Below, in pieces: positions 1-9,927 of a stretch of DNA of 64,000 nt. The translations under genes and the position numbers were made by a program. The notes below the pieces were generated by a model. The model did no database searches. It had not been told where the DNA came from and saw nothing but the letters and a program-made list of their open reading frames with translations. This DNA is from Actinokineospora inagensis DSM 44258. Its GTDB lineage: Bacteria > Actinomycetota > Actinomycetes > Mycobacteriales > Pseudonocardiaceae. Numbering within the stretch: position 1 is the stretch's first letter; each line of letters starts with the position of its first letter. The DNA lies in assembly GCF_000482865.1 (NCBI RefSeq), contig NZ_KI519516.1:304574-368573 (forward strand), read 5' to 3'.

Positions 1-2
1 AC

Positions 3-167
3 CCCCCGCTGAATGCGAGAGGTCTGCGCGCCGGGCTCGACGAGGAGCTACCCGGCGCGCTGCTCAATAATGATCACGACGAAGTCGGACACATCCCGAT
101 CCTGGCACAGTGGACTCTCCGCCGTCCACTGCACGGACGGGTGCTCCCAGCGGCTGGGAGACGTTAG
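3..167 (+). CDS. possible C-terminal end of an unidentified protein cut by the window edge
   Basis: One plus-strand frame is open from the left edge to a TAG at 165-167 and would encode about 54 residues with no recognisable domain. Third codon positions are G/C-biased in the middle but weaker at the end. The stop lies 10 bases before a perfect hairpin that also follows leuB on the other strand, as expected for two convergent genes sharing a terminator. No function can be given, and the frame could be chance in such GC-rich DNA. Confidence 0.35.
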   Translation, partial: PPLNARGLRAGLDEELPGALLNNDHDEVGHIPILAQWTLRRPLHGRVLPAAGRR

Positions 168-177
168 TGGTCGCAAA

Positions 178-219
178 CGCCGATGGCCGCCCCGGGGAAT
201 TCCGGGGCGGCCATCGGCG
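178..219. terminator. perfect 18-bp-stem terminator, leuB side bidirectional
   Basis: Arms 178-195 and 202-219 are perfectly complementary with a 6-base loop. The hairpin starts 12 bases after the leuB stop on the minus strand and is followed there by a short T-run (TTTGCG). Confidence 0.8.
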
Positions 220-230
220 AAGAGAGCGCG

Positions 231-1268
231 CTAGGCGGACTTGACGTTGGAGGACACCAGGGCGGCCAACCGGTCGCCGATGGCGAAGGTGCCGCCGGGT
301 GAACCGTGGTCGCGGGTGGCCAGGTCGAAGGCCACCGACGCCTCGATCCGCCGGGCCGCCTCCACCTGGCCGAGGTGGTCGAGCAGCAGCGCCACCGACA
401 GCACGGCCGCCGTCGGGTCCGCCACGCCCTGCCCGGCGATGTCCGGGGCGCTGCCGTGCACCGGCTCGAACATGCTCGGGTTGCGCCGGGTGATGTCCAG
501 GTTGCCGCTGGCCGCGAGGCCGATGCCACCGGTCACCGCCGCCGCCAGGTCGGTGAGGATGTCGCCGAACAGGTTGTCGGTGACGATCACGTCGAACCGG
601 GTCGGGTCGGTCACCATGTGGATGGTGGTGGCGTCCACGTGCTGGTAGGCCACCGTCACGTCCGGGTGCTGCAGCGACACCTCCTCGACCACGCGCGACC
701 ACAGCGAACCGGCGTGGGTGAGGACGTTGGTCTTGTGCACCAGGGTCAGGTGCTTGCGCGGCCTGGCCGAGGCGCGGGTGAACGCGTCGCGCACCACCCG
801 CTCCACACCGAACGAGGTGTTGACGCTGACCTCGGTCGCGATCTCGTGCGGAGTGTCCTTTCGCAACAGTCCGCCGTTGCCTGCGTAGAGGCCCTCGGTG
901 CCCTCCCGGACCACGATCATGTCGATCTCGCCCGGGTCCGCGATCGGGCTCTTGACCCCGGGGTAGAGCCGCGCCGGGCGCAGGTTCACGTGGTGGTCGA
1001 GCTCGAAGCGCAGCCGCAGCAGCAGCCCGCGCTCCAGGATGCCGCTGGGCACCGACGGGTCGCCGACCGCGCCGAGCAGGATCGCGTCGTGCTCGCGCAA
1101 CTCGGCGAGCACGGATTCCGGCAGGAGCTCCCCCGTCGCGTGCCACCGCGCCGCGCCGAGGTCGTATCGGGTGATCTCCGCGGTCGGAACGACCTCACCG
1201 AGCACCTTCAGTGCCTCGGCGATCACTTCCGGCCCGATCCCGTCACCTGGGATCACCGCGAGCCGCAT
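231..1268 (-). CDS. leuB: 3-isopropylmalate dehydrogenase
   Basis: LeuB oxidatively decarboxylates 3-isopropylmalate to 2-oxoisocaproate using NAD, the third step of leucine synthesis, in the cytosol. The protein is 345 aa and opens with [15 protein letters not shown]. It contains the isocitrate/isopropylmalate dehydrogenase signature near residue 250 ([19 protein letters not shown]) and the substrate-binding arginines around [12 protein letters not shown]. The ATG at 1268 is preferred over the GTG six bases upstream because a GGGAGG ribosome site lies seven bases before the ATG. It follows serA in the same direction, as in mycobacteria, but a strong terminator between them suggests separate transcription. 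Confidence 0.97.
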   Translation of the reverse strand: MRLAVIPGDGIGPEVIAEALKVLGEVVPTAEITRYDLGAARWHATGELLPESVLAELREHDAILLGAVGDPSVPSGILERGLLLRLRFELDHHVNLRPARLYPGVKSPIADPGEIDMIVVREGTEGLYAGNGGLLRKDTPHEIATEVSVNTSFGVERVVRDAFTRASARPRKHLTLVHKTNVLTHAGSLWSRVVEEVSLQHPDVTVAYQHVDATTIHMVTDPTRFDVIVTDNLFGDILTDLAAAVTGGIGLAASGNLDITRRNPSMFEPVHGSAPDIAGQGVADPTAAVLSVALLLDHLGQVEAARRIEASVAFDLATRDHGSPGGTFAIGDRLAALVSSNVKSA

Positions 1269-1410
1269 GCACACACCTCCCGGGTATCGGCCCGAACTGG
1301 TCAGGGCCTGGTAGTCGAGGGAAGGCTACCGGGAAGTCGTCCGGTCGCCGCATCTCGCCACCCCTCTGGGTGGCGATTCCTGGTCGGAACGGCCCTCCGG
1401 TGACACGAAC

Positions 1411-1449
1411 GGTGCCCGGATCGGTTGTCGACCAACCGATCCGGGCACC
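1411..1449. terminator. perfect 17-bp-stem terminator after serA
   Basis: Arms 1411-1427 and 1433-1449 are fully complementary around a 5-base loop (TCGAC). The hairpin lies about 70 bases beyond the serA stop and separates serA from leuB. There is no U-tract, as is common in high-GC actinobacteria. Confidence 0.8.
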
Positions 1450-1518
1450 GTGCGAGCCTGCTCACGCTTCCCAACCCGTGGACGACGCCCCCGGGCGACG
1501 GCGCGTCGCGGGTCCGGG

Positions 1519-3111
1519 TCAGCCGAAGGTGACCGACCGGACGATGGTGGCGCCGATCGAGGCGCCGATGGACTCCAAAACCGACTGGTCGACCGGGCGG
1601 TCCACCCGCAGCAGCATCACCGCGTCACCGCCGGAGGTCTGGCTGATCTGCGCGGCGTCGATGTTCACCCCGGCCTCGCCGAGCAGGGTGCCCACGGTGC
1701 CCATCACGCCGGGGCGCTCCGGGTACTCCAGCAGCACCACGTTGCCCTCGGCGCGCAGGTCGAAGGACCGGCCGTGCACCTCGACCAGCTTCTCCACCTG
1801 GCCGAGCCCGGAGAGGGTGCCGCTGACCGTCACGACCGCGCCGTCCGGGTAGACCGCGCGCAGGGTGACCACGCTGCGGTGGTTGAGGCTCTCGCTCTCC
1901 TTGGCGACCTCGACCGTGACCCCCAGCGTCTCGGCCAGCCGCGGCGCGTTCACGAAGGTGACCTGGTCCTCGACGATGTCGGCGAACACGCCGCGCAGCG
2001 CCGCCAGCGGCAGGATCGAGACGTCCTCAGTGGACAGTTCGCCGCGGACGAGCACGGTGATCGAGGTGGGCGCCTTGCCGCCGAGCGCGGAGAGCACCAG
2101 GCCCAGCTTGTGCACCAGCGGCAGGTACGGGCGGACCTCCTCGCCGACCGCGCCACCGGCCACGTTCACCGCGTCCGGCACGAAGTCGCCCGCCAGGGCC
2201 AGCCGCACCGAGCGCGCCACGTCGGTGCCCGCCCGGTCCTGCGCCTCCTCGGTCGAGGCGCCCAGGTGCGGGGTGACCACGATGCCCGGCACGCCGAACA
2301 GCACGCTGTCGGTGGTCGGCTCCTTGCTGTAGACGTCCACACCGGCGCCGCCGACCTGACCGGAGCGCACCGCGTCGACCAGCGCGTCCTCGTCGATCAG
2401 GCCACCGCGGGCGGCGTTGACGATCAGCACGCCCTTCTTGGTCTTGGCCAGCGCCTCGGCGTTGATCAGGCCCTTGGTCTCGGGGGTCTTGGGCAGGTGC
2501 ACCGAGATCACGTCGGCGCGGGCGAGCAGCTCGTCCAGCTCGACCAGCTCGATGCCCAACTGGGCGGCGCGCGCGACCGAGGCGTACGGGTCGTAGGCGA
2601 TCAGGGTCGTGCCGAACGCGGCCAACCGCTGGGCGAACAACTGACCGATCTTGCCGAGACCGACCACACCGACCGTCTTGCCCCACAGCTCCACACCGGA
2701 GAACGAGCTGCGCTTCCACTGCCCCTCTTGCAGCGTCTGGTGCGCGGCCGGGATCTGCCGGGCGGTGGCCAGCAGCAGCGCGACCGCGTGCTCCGCCGCC
2801 GACACGATGTTCGACGTCGGCGCGTTCACCACCAGCACACCGCGGTCGGTCGCGGCGGGCACGTCGACGTTGTCCAGACCAACACCCGCTCGGGCGACCA
2901 CCTTCAGCGTCTCGGTGGCCTTGAGCACCTCCGCGTCGACCTGGGTGGCGGAGCGCACCAGCAGCGCGTCCGCCTCGGCGACCGCGGCCAGCAACGCGGG
3001 CCGGTCGGTGCCGTCGACGTGGCGGATGTCCACCGCGTCACCGAACACCTCCAGCACGGACGGCGCGAGCTTCTCGGCGATGAGGACGACGGGGCGGCTC
3101 GAAGTGGTCAC
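1519..3111 (-). CDS. serA: D-3-phosphoglycerate dehydrogenase
   Basis: SerA oxidises 3-phosphoglycerate to 3-phosphohydroxypyruvate, the committed step of serine synthesis. The 530-aa length matches the long actinobacterial (type 1) form. It has substrate and NAD-binding domains with VGLGKIGQ near residue 147, the NAARGGLIDEDAL arginine segment, the TPHLGAS catalytic histidine, then a regulatory substrate-binding (ASB) domain and a C-terminal ACT domain starting near residue 455 (EGNVVLLEYPERPGVMGTVG). ACT-mediated serine feedback is known for this class and inferred here. The GTG start is supported by AGGAG seven bases upstream. It has its own promoter-like site upstream. Confidence 0.97.
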   Translation of the reverse strand: MTTSSRPVVLIAEKLAPSVLEVFGDAVDIRHVDGTDRPALLAAVAEADALLVRSATQVDAEVLKATETLKVVARAGVGLDNVDVPAATDRGVLVVNAPTSNIVSAAEHAVALLLATARQIPAAHQTLQEGQWKRSSFSGVELWGKTVGVVGLGKIGQLFAQRLAAFGTTLIAYDPYASVARAAQLGIELVELDELLARADVISVHLPKTPETKGLINAEALAKTKKGVLIVNAARGGLIDEDALVDAVRSGQVGGAGVDVYSKEPTTDSVLFGVPGIVVTPHLGASTEEAQDRAGTDVARSVRLALAGDFVPDAVNVAGGAVGEEVRPYLPLVHKLGLVLSALGGKAPTSITVLVRGELSTEDVSILPLAALRGVFADIVEDQVTFVNAPRLAETLGVTVEVAKESESLNHRSVVTLRAVYPDGAVVTVSGTLSGLGQVEKLVEVHGRSFDLRAEGNVVLLEYPERPGVMGTVGTLLGEAGVNIDAAQISQTSGGDAVMLLRVDRPVDQSVLESIGASIGATIVRSVTFG

Positions 3112-3148
3112 GCTGCGACTCCTGGGCTGAAAGAGCTTTGAGGGACGC

Positions 3149-3204
3149 GGTTACGACGCTGTAACCCGAGACCCTGAGCATAGGCCGGTCGCTGAACCGT
3201 TCAA
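3149..3204 (-). promoter_or_regulatory. serA promoter and leader hairpin
   Basis: On the minus strand TTGAAC (3199-3204) and TATGCT (3177-3182) are separated by 16 bases, a good sigma-A-type pair. Between the expected transcription start and serA lies a perfect 6-bp inverted repeat GGTTAC-N6-GTAACC (3149-3166), a candidate operator or leader hairpin. Confidence 0.5.
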
Positions 3205-3234
3205 CCGCTGGGTGAGCCAGGTGACACGTTCCGA

Positions 3235-4317
3235 TTAACCGCCGATCACCGGCGGCGCGGTGAGATCGCCGTTGCCGAACATCTCATCCGGATCGCCCTC
3301 CACCAGGTAGGCGGGCCGCTTCCGCGCGGAGTCCTTCGTGGTGGGCGGCTCGTCCGGTTCGGTGGCACGCGGCGGGAGCGGCGTGGTGCCCGTTGTGTAC
3401 ACACCGGAACCAGCCGGACCGAAACCCGCACCGGGGAAAGGCGCCGGGTGCGGAATGAGCGGTGGCGAAACAACGGAAAACGGGGGCGTTTGCTGGAGAT
3501 TCGCGCGCGGCGGGGAGGGAATCTGAGGAATCGACGGCGGCAGCGGGGGGAATCCGGCGCCGGGCGCGGCACGGACGGGTTGGACCGGGGGGACCGGCGA
3601 TTGACCCGATGGTGCGGGGCGGCCGGTGTTGGCGGGGGGTTGCCTGCCGGGCGGGTGGGCGCCCGTCCGACTGGGGGCGTCGGTTAACGCACCAGGGCGC
3701 GGGGGCGACGGCGGCCGATCCGCGGGAACCGGCCCGGGGCCGGACGGCGCCGGAACCGGGGCATGGCGGCCGGCGTGTGCCTGCGGCGGGACCGGCCGAT
3801 GCGAACCGGTGCCGGAGGCCGCGTTCGGAGCAGGCGGCGAGACCGGGTGATGTGAACCGGTGCCAGGGCCAGCGCTCGGAGCAGGCGGCGGGACCGGGCG
3901 GTGCGAACCGGTGCCGACGGCCGCGTTCGGAGCAGGTAACGGCACCGGCCAATGCGAACCAGTGTCGGGGCCTGGGTTCGGAGCGGGCGGCCGGACCGGG
4001 CTGTTGAAGCTGCTTTGGGGCCTTTCGGCGAGTCCCGGCGGCGAGACCGGGTGGCGGAAACCGGTGTCATGGCCCGGGTTCGGTGGCGGGTGCGGCGAAC
4101 CGGCGGCGGGGTTCGGGTGCGGTCTGGGGGGCGCTCCCGGGGGTACCGGCGTTCCCGGGGGCGGGGTGGCGCGGTGGGGTGGGGGCTGGATGGCCTCGGT
4201 GCGGGTGGTGTCGGGGGTGAGCGCCTCCGGGGGGATCCAGACGGCCGGATTGGCCGGGATGGCGAGGTCGCCCGAGAGTGAGGACCGCTCGGGTTGGGCG
4301 CCCTCCGCTGGGGTCAC
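3235..4317 (-). CDS. proline-rich repeat protein, translationally coupled to a DUF397 gene
   Basis: This is a 360-aa protein of unknown function. The GTG start at 4317 overlaps the TGA of the upstream DUF397 gene, so the two are probably translationally coupled. After about 45 ordinary residues the sequence becomes very Pro/Gly-rich and includes at least four tandem 17-residue units of the type GTGSHRPVPPPAPSAGP. It ends with a conserved-looking acidic tail (YLVEGDPDEMFG...APPVIG), a tail I have seen on other actinobacterial proline-rich proteins. There is no signal peptide or membrane segment, so it is probably a cytosolic, intrinsically disordered scaffold. No enzymatic role can be assigned. 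Confidence 0.72.
   Translation of the reverse strand: MTPAEGAQPERSSLSGDLAIPANPAVWIPPEALTPDTTRTEAIQPPPHRATPPPGTPVPPGAPPRPHPNPAAGSPHPPPNPGHDTGFRHPVSPPGLAERPQSSFNSPVRPPAPNPGPDTGSHWPVPLPAPNAAVGTGSHRPVPPPAPSAGPGTGSHHPVSPPAPNAASGTGSHRPVPPQAHAGRHAPVPAPSGPGPVPADRPPSPPRPGALTDAPSRTGAHPPGRQPPANTGRPAPSGQSPVPPVQPVRAAPGAGFPPLPPSIPQIPSPPRANLQQTPPFSVVSPPLIPHPAPFPGAGFGPAGSGVYTTGTTPLPPRATEPDEPPTTKDSARKRPAYLVEGDPDEMFGNGDLTAPPVIGG
3801..4005. repeat. four tandem 51-bp units inside the proline-rich gene
   Basis: The motif GCGAACCGGT recurs at 3801, 3852 (one change), 3903 and 3954, exactly 51 bases apart. Each unit encodes 17 residues on the minus strand. A more degenerate unit lies upstream near 4051. Confidence 0.85.
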
Positions 4318-4589
4318 CACGGTTCGTCGAACTCGCCCGCCTTGGCGCCCTCGACGAAGGCGTCCCACTCCGATTCGGTGAACACGAGGACCGTGTCGTC
4401 GGGGCTGGTGTAGCGGGAGTTGCGCATGGCGATGTAGGTCTTGCCGTCGGTGTGCGGGACGAAGGCGATCTCGACGTACTCGCCGTCCGGGTCGGCGTCG
4501 GGTTCGGCGGCGCGCTGCCACTCCGCCTTGGAGAGGTCGAGGTTGCCGCGGACCTCGGCCTTGTCGTCGTAGATCGGTGCGCTCTCCAT
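4314..4589 (-). CDS. DUF397-like small protein
   Basis: The 91-aa protein resembles the actinobacterial DUF397 family. It has the N-terminal W-containing helix (DLSKAEWQRA), the central EIAFV...TYIAMRNSR strand pair in place of the usual VRDSK, and the C-terminal FTESEWDAFVEGAKAGEFD. Family members usually sit beside an XRE/DUF5753 regulator as small antitoxin-like or developmental partners, but none is adjacent here. The next gene in the operon is instead the proline-rich repeat protein. A GAGGAG site precedes the ATG. Confidence 0.8.
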   Translation of the reverse strand: MESAPIYDDKAEVRGNLDLSKAEWQRAAEPDADPDGEYVEIAFVPHTDGKTYIAMRNSRYTSPDDTVLVFTESEWDAFVEGAKAGEFDEPW

Positions 4590-4704
4590 GGGGACTCCTC
4601 GCTGGGCCGGGGGCGGGTGCTGCGGGCACCAGGTATACCGCAGGGCATCGCACGCACCGTGTCGCGGGCGTCCCGTACCGGTCGCGGTGAGTAACGTTAC
4701 CGCC

Positions 4705-5418
4705 GTGACCTCGTACTTCCAGCGCTACCTGCGTGGCGAGCGGGTGGCGGTGTGGGCTGAGCTGCGCGCGCTGGGCCCGGTCCCGGACGACCTGGCCGAG
4801 GACGTGGCCGCGGTGGCGGACGAGACGATGATCCGGGTGGCGCAACAGGTGGCGCGGATCGCGGCGGCGTTGCCCGAGCTCGATTGGGTGTCCGCGACCA
4901 GGGTGACACCGCACGACCCGCCGCACGAGGGCGAGCTCGAACTGGTCGACACGCTGGTGGAGAAGGTCGGCGGGCTGCCGTTCGCGCTGGAGGCGTGCCT
5001 GCGCCGGGTCGGCCAGGTGTCGTTCACCGGTGACTGCGAGGCGCTTTTCCTGAGCTACCACCGGGAACCGGTGCCCCGGGGGCAACCACCCGGCCCCGAG
5101 TACCCCGACCCGCTGTGCCTGGGCAACGCCTACGCGCTGAAGAACGACTGGGACGAGTACGGCGGCGTGCCGGGCTTCTACTTCGAGCTGGCGCCGGACG
5201 AACGGCTGAAGGCGAACGTCGACGGCGGCACCCACGACATCGAGTTGCCGTCGTCGGTGGCGGACCCGGTGGTGCGCGGGGTGGCGGGCAGCCCCGAGAT
5301 CACCCTGGTGGAGTACCTGCGCCACTCCATCCGCTGGGGTGGTTTCCCGGGTTACTCGCACGCCCCCGAACTCGCCCCCGCGGTGCTGATCACATTGCAG
5401 GACGAACCGGACTTCTGA
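4705..5418 (+). CDS. conserved protein of unknown function
   Basis: A 237-aa acidic cytosolic protein divergent from the DUF397 gene. I chose the GTG at 4705 (V-TSYFQRYLRGE) because homologues that I recall begin this way; a GTG at 4687 is also possible and neither has a clear ribosome site. The C-terminal half (NAYALKNDWDEYGG, FYFELAPDERLKANVDGG, LVEYLRHSIRWGGFPG) vaguely recalls SMI1/KNR4-type ligand-binding proteins, but this is weak. Function unknown. A perfect hairpin follows the stop. Confidence 0.75.
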   Translation: MTSYFQRYLRGERVAVWAELRALGPVPDDLAEDVAAVADETMIRVAQQVARIAAALPELDWVSATRVTPHDPPHEGELELVDTLVEKVGGLPFALEACLRRVGQVSFTGDCEALFLSYHREPVPRGQPPGPEYPDPLCLGNAYALKNDWDEYGGVPGFYFELAPDERLKANVDGGTHDIELPSSVADPVVRGVAGSPEITLVEYLRHSIRWGGFPGYSHAPELAPAVLITLQDEPDF

Positions 5419-5422
5419 GGCG

Positions 5423-5451
5423 GGGAGGGGACCGGTGCGCGGTCCCCTCCC
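5423..5451. terminator. bidirectional terminator between the unknown gene and ilvC
   Basis: Arms 5423-5434 and 5440-5451 form a perfect 12-bp stem with a 5-base loop between two convergent stops. Confidence 0.75.
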
Positions 5452-5460
5452 ACACCGAAA

Positions 5461-6510
<1,050 letters not shown>

Positions 6511-7017
6511 CTATCGAACAGCGGTGGCGGTGATGGACCTCGGGCCTCGGCCGATGGCGACCATGCCCGACTGGACCATCTCGCGCACGCCGTAGGGCTC
6601 CAGCATGCGCAGCAGGGCCTCGATCTTGTCGGCGGTGCCGGTGGCCTCGATGGTCAGCGCCTCCGGGGAGACGTCGACCACCTTGGCCCGGAACAACTGC
6701 ACGGTCTCGAGCACCTGGCTGCGCACGGTGGCGTCGGCGCGGACCTTGACCAGCAGCAGTTCCCGGCGCACCGCGGCCGTCGACTCCAGCTCCACGATCT
6801 TGATGACGTTGACCAGCTTGTTGAGCTGCTTGGTGACCTGCTCCAGCGGCAGGTCCTCCACGGCGACGACGATGGTCATCCTGGACACGTCCGGGTGCTC
6901 GGTCGGGCCGACGGCCAGCGAGTCGATGTTGAACCCGCGCCGGGAGAACAGCCCGGCGACCCTGGCCAGCACGCCCGGCTTGTTCTCCACCAGGACGCTG
7001 AGGGTGTGTTTGGTCAT
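6511..7017 (-). CDS. ilvN: acetolactate synthase small (regulatory) subunit
   Basis: A 168-aa regulatory subunit that binds valine through an N-terminal ACT domain (TLSVLVENKPGVLARVAGLF, residues 4-23) and activates the IlvB catalytic dimer. The C-terminal domain (RRELLLVKVRA...PYGVREMVQSGMVAIGRG) is the usual second regulatory domain. It starts five bases after the ilvB stop, consistent with one operon. Valine feedback is family knowledge. Confidence 0.96.
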   Translation of the reverse strand: MTKHTLSVLVENKPGVLARVAGLFSRRGFNIDSLAVGPTEHPDVSRMTIVVAVEDLPLEQVTKQLNKLVNVIKIVELESTAAVRRELLLVKVRADATVRSQVLETVQLFRAKVVDVSPEALTIEATGTADKIEALLRMLEPYGVREMVQSGMVAIGRGPRSITATAVR

Positions 7018-7022
7018 CTCGG

Positions 7023-8867
7023 TCAGTCCTCGTCGAACAGCGGGCGGATGCCGCGGGCGGCCATGATCTCGTCGTTCCCGGTGCCCGCGGCGACCATCGG
7101 CCACACCTGGGCGTCCTTGCCGACCACGAAGTCGATCACGACCGGGCGGTCGTTGATGGCCATCGCCCGGTGGATCACCGAGTCGACCTCCTCCTTGGTC
7201 TCGCAGCGCAGGCCAGCACAGCCCAGCGCCTCGGCGAGCAGGGTGAAGTCCGGGATGCGGTGCTTGTGCGTGCCGAGGTCGGTCTGCGAGTAGCGCCCGC
7301 TGTAGAACAGGTTCTGCCACTGGCGGACCATGCCCAGGTTGCCGTTGTTGATGACCGCGACCTTGATCGGGGCGCCCTCGATGGCGCAGGTCGCCAGTTC
7401 CTGGTTGGTCATCTGGAAGCAGCCGTCGCCGTCGATCGCCCAGACGACCGTGTCCGGCCTGCCGAACTTGGCGCCCATCGCGGCGGGCACCGCGTAGCCC
7501 ATGGTGCCCAGGCCGCCGGAGTTGAGCCAGGTGCGCGGGTGCTCGTAGCGGACGTGCTGCGCGGCCCACATCTGGTGCTGGCCGACCCCGGCCGTGTAGA
7601 TGGCCTCGGGACCGGCGATGCGGCCGATCCGCTCGATGACGTACTGCGGGGACAGGGTTCCGTCGGCGGGCCACTCGTAGCCCAGTGGGAAGGTGTCCCG
7701 CCAGCCGCCGAGGGTCTCCCACCACGGCGCCAGGTCGGTGTGGCCGTTGGCGCGCTCGGCCTTCACCGCGGCCAACAGCTCGACCAGGATCTCCTTGCAG
7801 TCGCCCACGATCGGCACGTCCGCGCGGCGGTTCTTGGAGATCTCGGCGGGGTCGATGTCGGCGTGCACGATCGAGGCGTCCGGGGCGAAGCTCTCCAGCA
7901 CGCCGGTGACCCGGTCGTCGAACCGGGCGCCCAGCGCCACCAGCAGGTCGGCCCGCTGCATGGCGCCGACCGCGGGGACGGTGCCGTGCATGCCCGGCAT
8001 GCCCAGGTGCAGTTTGTGCGAGTCGGGGAACGCGCCGCGGGCCATCAGCGTGGTCACCACCGGGATGCCGGTCAGCTCGGCCAGCTCCAGCAGCTCCGGC
8101 GCCGCGTCCGCCTTGATCACGCCGCCGCCGACGTAGAGCACCGGGCGCTTGGCCGCGCACATCAGCCGGGCCGCCTCGCGCACCTGCTTGCCGTGCGGGC
8201 GGGTGGTCGGCCGGTACCCGGGCAGCCGCAGCTCCGGCGGCCAACTGAACGAGGTGGTCTCCTGCAGCACGTCCTTGGGGATGTCGACCAGGACCGGGCC
8301 GGGGCGGCCGGTGGCGGCCAGGTGGAACGCCTCGGCGATGGTGCGCGGGATCTCCACCGGGTCGGTGACCAGGAAGTTGTGCTTGGTGATCGGCAGCGTG
8401 ATGCCGCAGATGTCGGCTTCCTGGAAGGCGTCGGTGCCGATCAGGCCGCGGGTCTGCTGGCCGGTGATCGCCACGATCGGCACCGAGTCCATGTTCGCGT
8501 CGGCCAGCGCGGTGACCAGGTTCGTCGCGCCCGGCCCCGAGGTGGCCATGCACACGCCGACCCGGCCGGTGGCCTGCGCGTAGCCGGTGGCCGCGTGCCC
8601 GGCGCCCTGCTCGTGCCGGACCAGCACGTGGCGCAGCTTCGTCGAGTCCAGCAGCGGGTCGTATGCGGGCAGGATGGTGCCGCCCGGAATGCCGAAGACG
8701 ATCTCGACCCCCACCGCCTCAAGCGAGCGCACGAGCGATTGCGCTCCGGTCACCCGGACGGGGGTCCCGGTCGGCGGCGCAGGCTTGGGGCGGGCAGGCT
8801 GCGCGGTGGCGGACGCCGTCCCAGGGTTCGCTGCGGCCGGGGTGGGCCGCGATGTTGCGCTGGTCAT
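7023..8867 (-). CDS. ilvB: acetolactate synthase large (catalytic) subunit
   Basis: IlvB condenses pyruvate with pyruvate or 2-oxobutyrate, the first shared step of branched-chain amino acid synthesis, using thiamine diphosphate, Mg and FAD. The 614-aa protein has an alanine/proline-rich N-terminal extension of about 40 residues before [16 protein letters not shown]. The catalytic glutamate is in [15 protein letters not shown] and the ThDP motif [14 protein letters not shown]...NNGNLG lies in the C-terminal third. It is the first structural gene of ilvBNC and is preceded by an attenuator with its own peptide. Confidence 0.97.
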   Translation of the reverse strand: MTSATSRPTPAAANPGTASATAQPARPKPAPPTGTPVRVTGAQSLVRSLEAVGVEIVFGIPGGTILPAYDPLLDSTKLRHVLVRHEQGAGHAATGYAQATGRVGVCMATSGPGATNLVTALADANMDSVPIVAITGQQTRGLIGTDAFQEADICGITLPITKHNFLVTDPVEIPRTIAEAFHLAATGRPGPVLVDIPKDVLQETTSFSWPPELRLPGYRPTTRPHGKQVREAARLMCAAKRPVLYVGGGVIKADAAPELLELAELTGIPVVTTLMARGAFPDSHKLHLGMPGMHGTVPAVGAMQRADLLVALGARFDDRVTGVLESFAPDASIVHADIDPAEISKNRRADVPIVGDCKEILVELLAAVKAERANGHTDLAPWWETLGGWRDTFPLGYEWPADGTLSPQYVIERIGRIAGPEAIYTAGVGQHQMWAAQHVRYEHPRTWLNSGGLGTMGYAVPAAMGAKFGRPDTVVWAIDGDGCFQMTNQELATCAIEGAPIKVAVINNGNLGMVRQWQNLFYSGRYSQTDLGTHKHRIPDFTLLAEALGCAGLRCETKEEVDSVIHRAMAINDRPVVIDFVVGKDAQVWPMVAAGTGNDEIMAARGIRPLFDED

Positions 8868-9002
8868 CGTTCTGCCTCGTGGGTCGAAGGTGATCGCGTG
8901 GGGCTCTTGCTGCTCGGGTGCTGCTCGGGCTCGTGCTGCTCGGGTGGGGGGCGATTGTTGGGAAGTCGGACTGTCGGTGGTGCGAATACGGGCCTGGACA
9001 CG

Positions 9003-9052
9003 AAAAAACCCCCGTCGACCACGGATGGGTCGATCGAGGGTCGCGCGTTCGA
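9003..9052 (-). terminator. transcription attenuator ahead of ilvB
   Basis: On the minus strand a stem between 9028-9040 and 9009-9020 is followed immediately by six Ts (9003-9008), the only true rho-independent U-tract terminator seen nearby. Just upstream, CGCGCGTTCGA at the end of the leader peptide pairs perfectly over 11 bases with its complement at about 9042-9052. This gives the stem-1:2 / terminator arrangement expected for translational attenuation. Confidence 0.75.
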
Positions 9053-9069
9053 TGCGTCAGGAACCTCCG

Positions 9070-9117
9070 TCAGCGTCGAACGCGCGGCGGAAGTACGAGA
9101 ATTGATCGGACTGGCAC
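9070..9117 (-). CDS. ilvBNC leader peptide (attenuator), leaderless
   Basis: A 15-residue reading frame MPVRSILVLPPRVRR (GTG start) contains a run of Ile, Leu, Val and Leu codons and ends inside the first attenuator stem. Ribosome stalling at these codons when branched-chain aminoacyl-tRNAs are scarce should favour the antiterminated form; such leaders are known before actinobacterial ilvB. There is no ribosome site. The GTG lies exactly where transcription should begin, seven bases after the -10 box, so the leader is probably translated from a leaderless mRNA. Confidence 0.75.
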   Translation of the reverse strand: MPVRSILVLPPRVRR

Positions 9118-9124
9118 GACGCTG

Positions 9125-9153
9125 ACGCTAGTGCGTTCGGGGTAGAGCGTCAA
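9125..9153 (-). promoter_or_regulatory. ilvBNC promoter
   Basis: TTGACG (9148-9153) and TAGCGT (9125-9130) on the minus strand are 17 bases apart. The leader-peptide GTG begins 8 bases downstream of the -10 hexamer, at the predicted start point. Confidence 0.75.
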
Positions 9154-9338
9154 CTCTGCGGGACGGTGCTCCCGAATGGTGGACGCCAATCTGGGACCCG
9201 AGGGCCGTCCGCCGCGACCGCGGGTGCACCATCTGAGCACGCACGAAACCATGTCAACCAGCCCCGTGACGTGGCCTGCCAAGCCGGGAACGATGCCGGG
9301 TGGGGACGTGGGGGTGGGTGGTGGGAGGAAATGAAACA

Positions 9339-9815
9339 GTGTCTGAGCAGCCTCTTGTCCCGTCCAGGCTTGTCTTCCGGATTCCGGGGGTCGCGGTCTT
9401 GGCCGCGCTCCTGTTCGCGATCTGCGCCACACCGTTCGCGTTCGCCGCGCCGGGGCTGGTCGCGGTCTACGTGATCCCCATCGCGAGCGTGGTGTGGGTG
9501 TTACGCGTGCGCACGACCGCGACCACCGACGGTCTGGTGGTGCGCGGCGTGATCGGGTCGCGGTCGCTGCCGTGGACCGGGCTCAAGGGCCTGCGGCTCA
9601 CCCCGCGCGGCGGAGTCGTCGCGGTGGCCGAGGACGAGACCGCGGTGCCGCTGCCGAACGTCCGGGTCCGCCACCTGCCCGCGTTGTCCCTGGTCAGCGG
9701 CGGCCGGTTGACCGACCCGACGGAACTGCCGCGGCCGGAGGACAACGTCGCGCCGGAGGACGAACCCGCGGTGGCGGCAGAGGACGCAGGGCGTCCGGCC
9801 GCGACACCGGAGTAA
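9339..9815 (+). CDS. cfp6-like PH-domain membrane protein
   Basis: A 158-aa protein with a short N-terminus, two hydrophobic segments (about residues 18-34 and 37-52, starting [18 protein letters not shown]) and a cytosolic bacterial PH-like domain ([51 protein letters not shown]). The family includes M. tuberculosis low-molecular-weight antigen 6 (cfp6), which also neighbours ilvB. The C-terminus is acidic and disordered. The GTG at 9339 is chosen because of GGGAGGAA upstream. The biochemical role is unknown. Confidence 0.8.
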   Translation: MSEQPLVPSRLVFRIPGVAVLAALLFAICATPFAFAAPGLVAVYVIPIASVVWVLRVRTTATTDGLVVRGVIGSRSLPWTGLKGLRLTPRGGVVAVAEDETAVPLPNVRVRHLPALSLVSGGRLTDPTELPRPEDNVAPEDEPAVAAEDAGRPAATPE

Positions 9816-9927
9816 CCTGGTCGGCACCGCCTCCCCACTGGTCGACGCCCCACCCCGCGGCGTGACCGGCAGCACCAGACCACCCCCGCGCGCGAGTCGC
9901 GCACCGAGATCGACACTTGGAGGAGCC

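Larger units (their letters stand above)
8868..9338. other. ilvB leader and divergent promoter region
   Basis: This gap holds the ilvBNC promoter, leader peptide and attenuator on the minus strand (annotated separately). It also contains a 135-base tract rich in AGCAGCACGAGCCCGAGCAGC-like triplets just before ilvB, and the upstream region of the plus-strand PH-domain gene. No other gene is evident. Confidence 0.7.

Noticed and set aside
8868-9120. T-box or riboswitch upstream of ilvB
   Set aside because: There is no T-box sequence and no room for a specifier stem; the leader peptide with Ile/Leu/Val codons and attenuator hairpins explains the region better.
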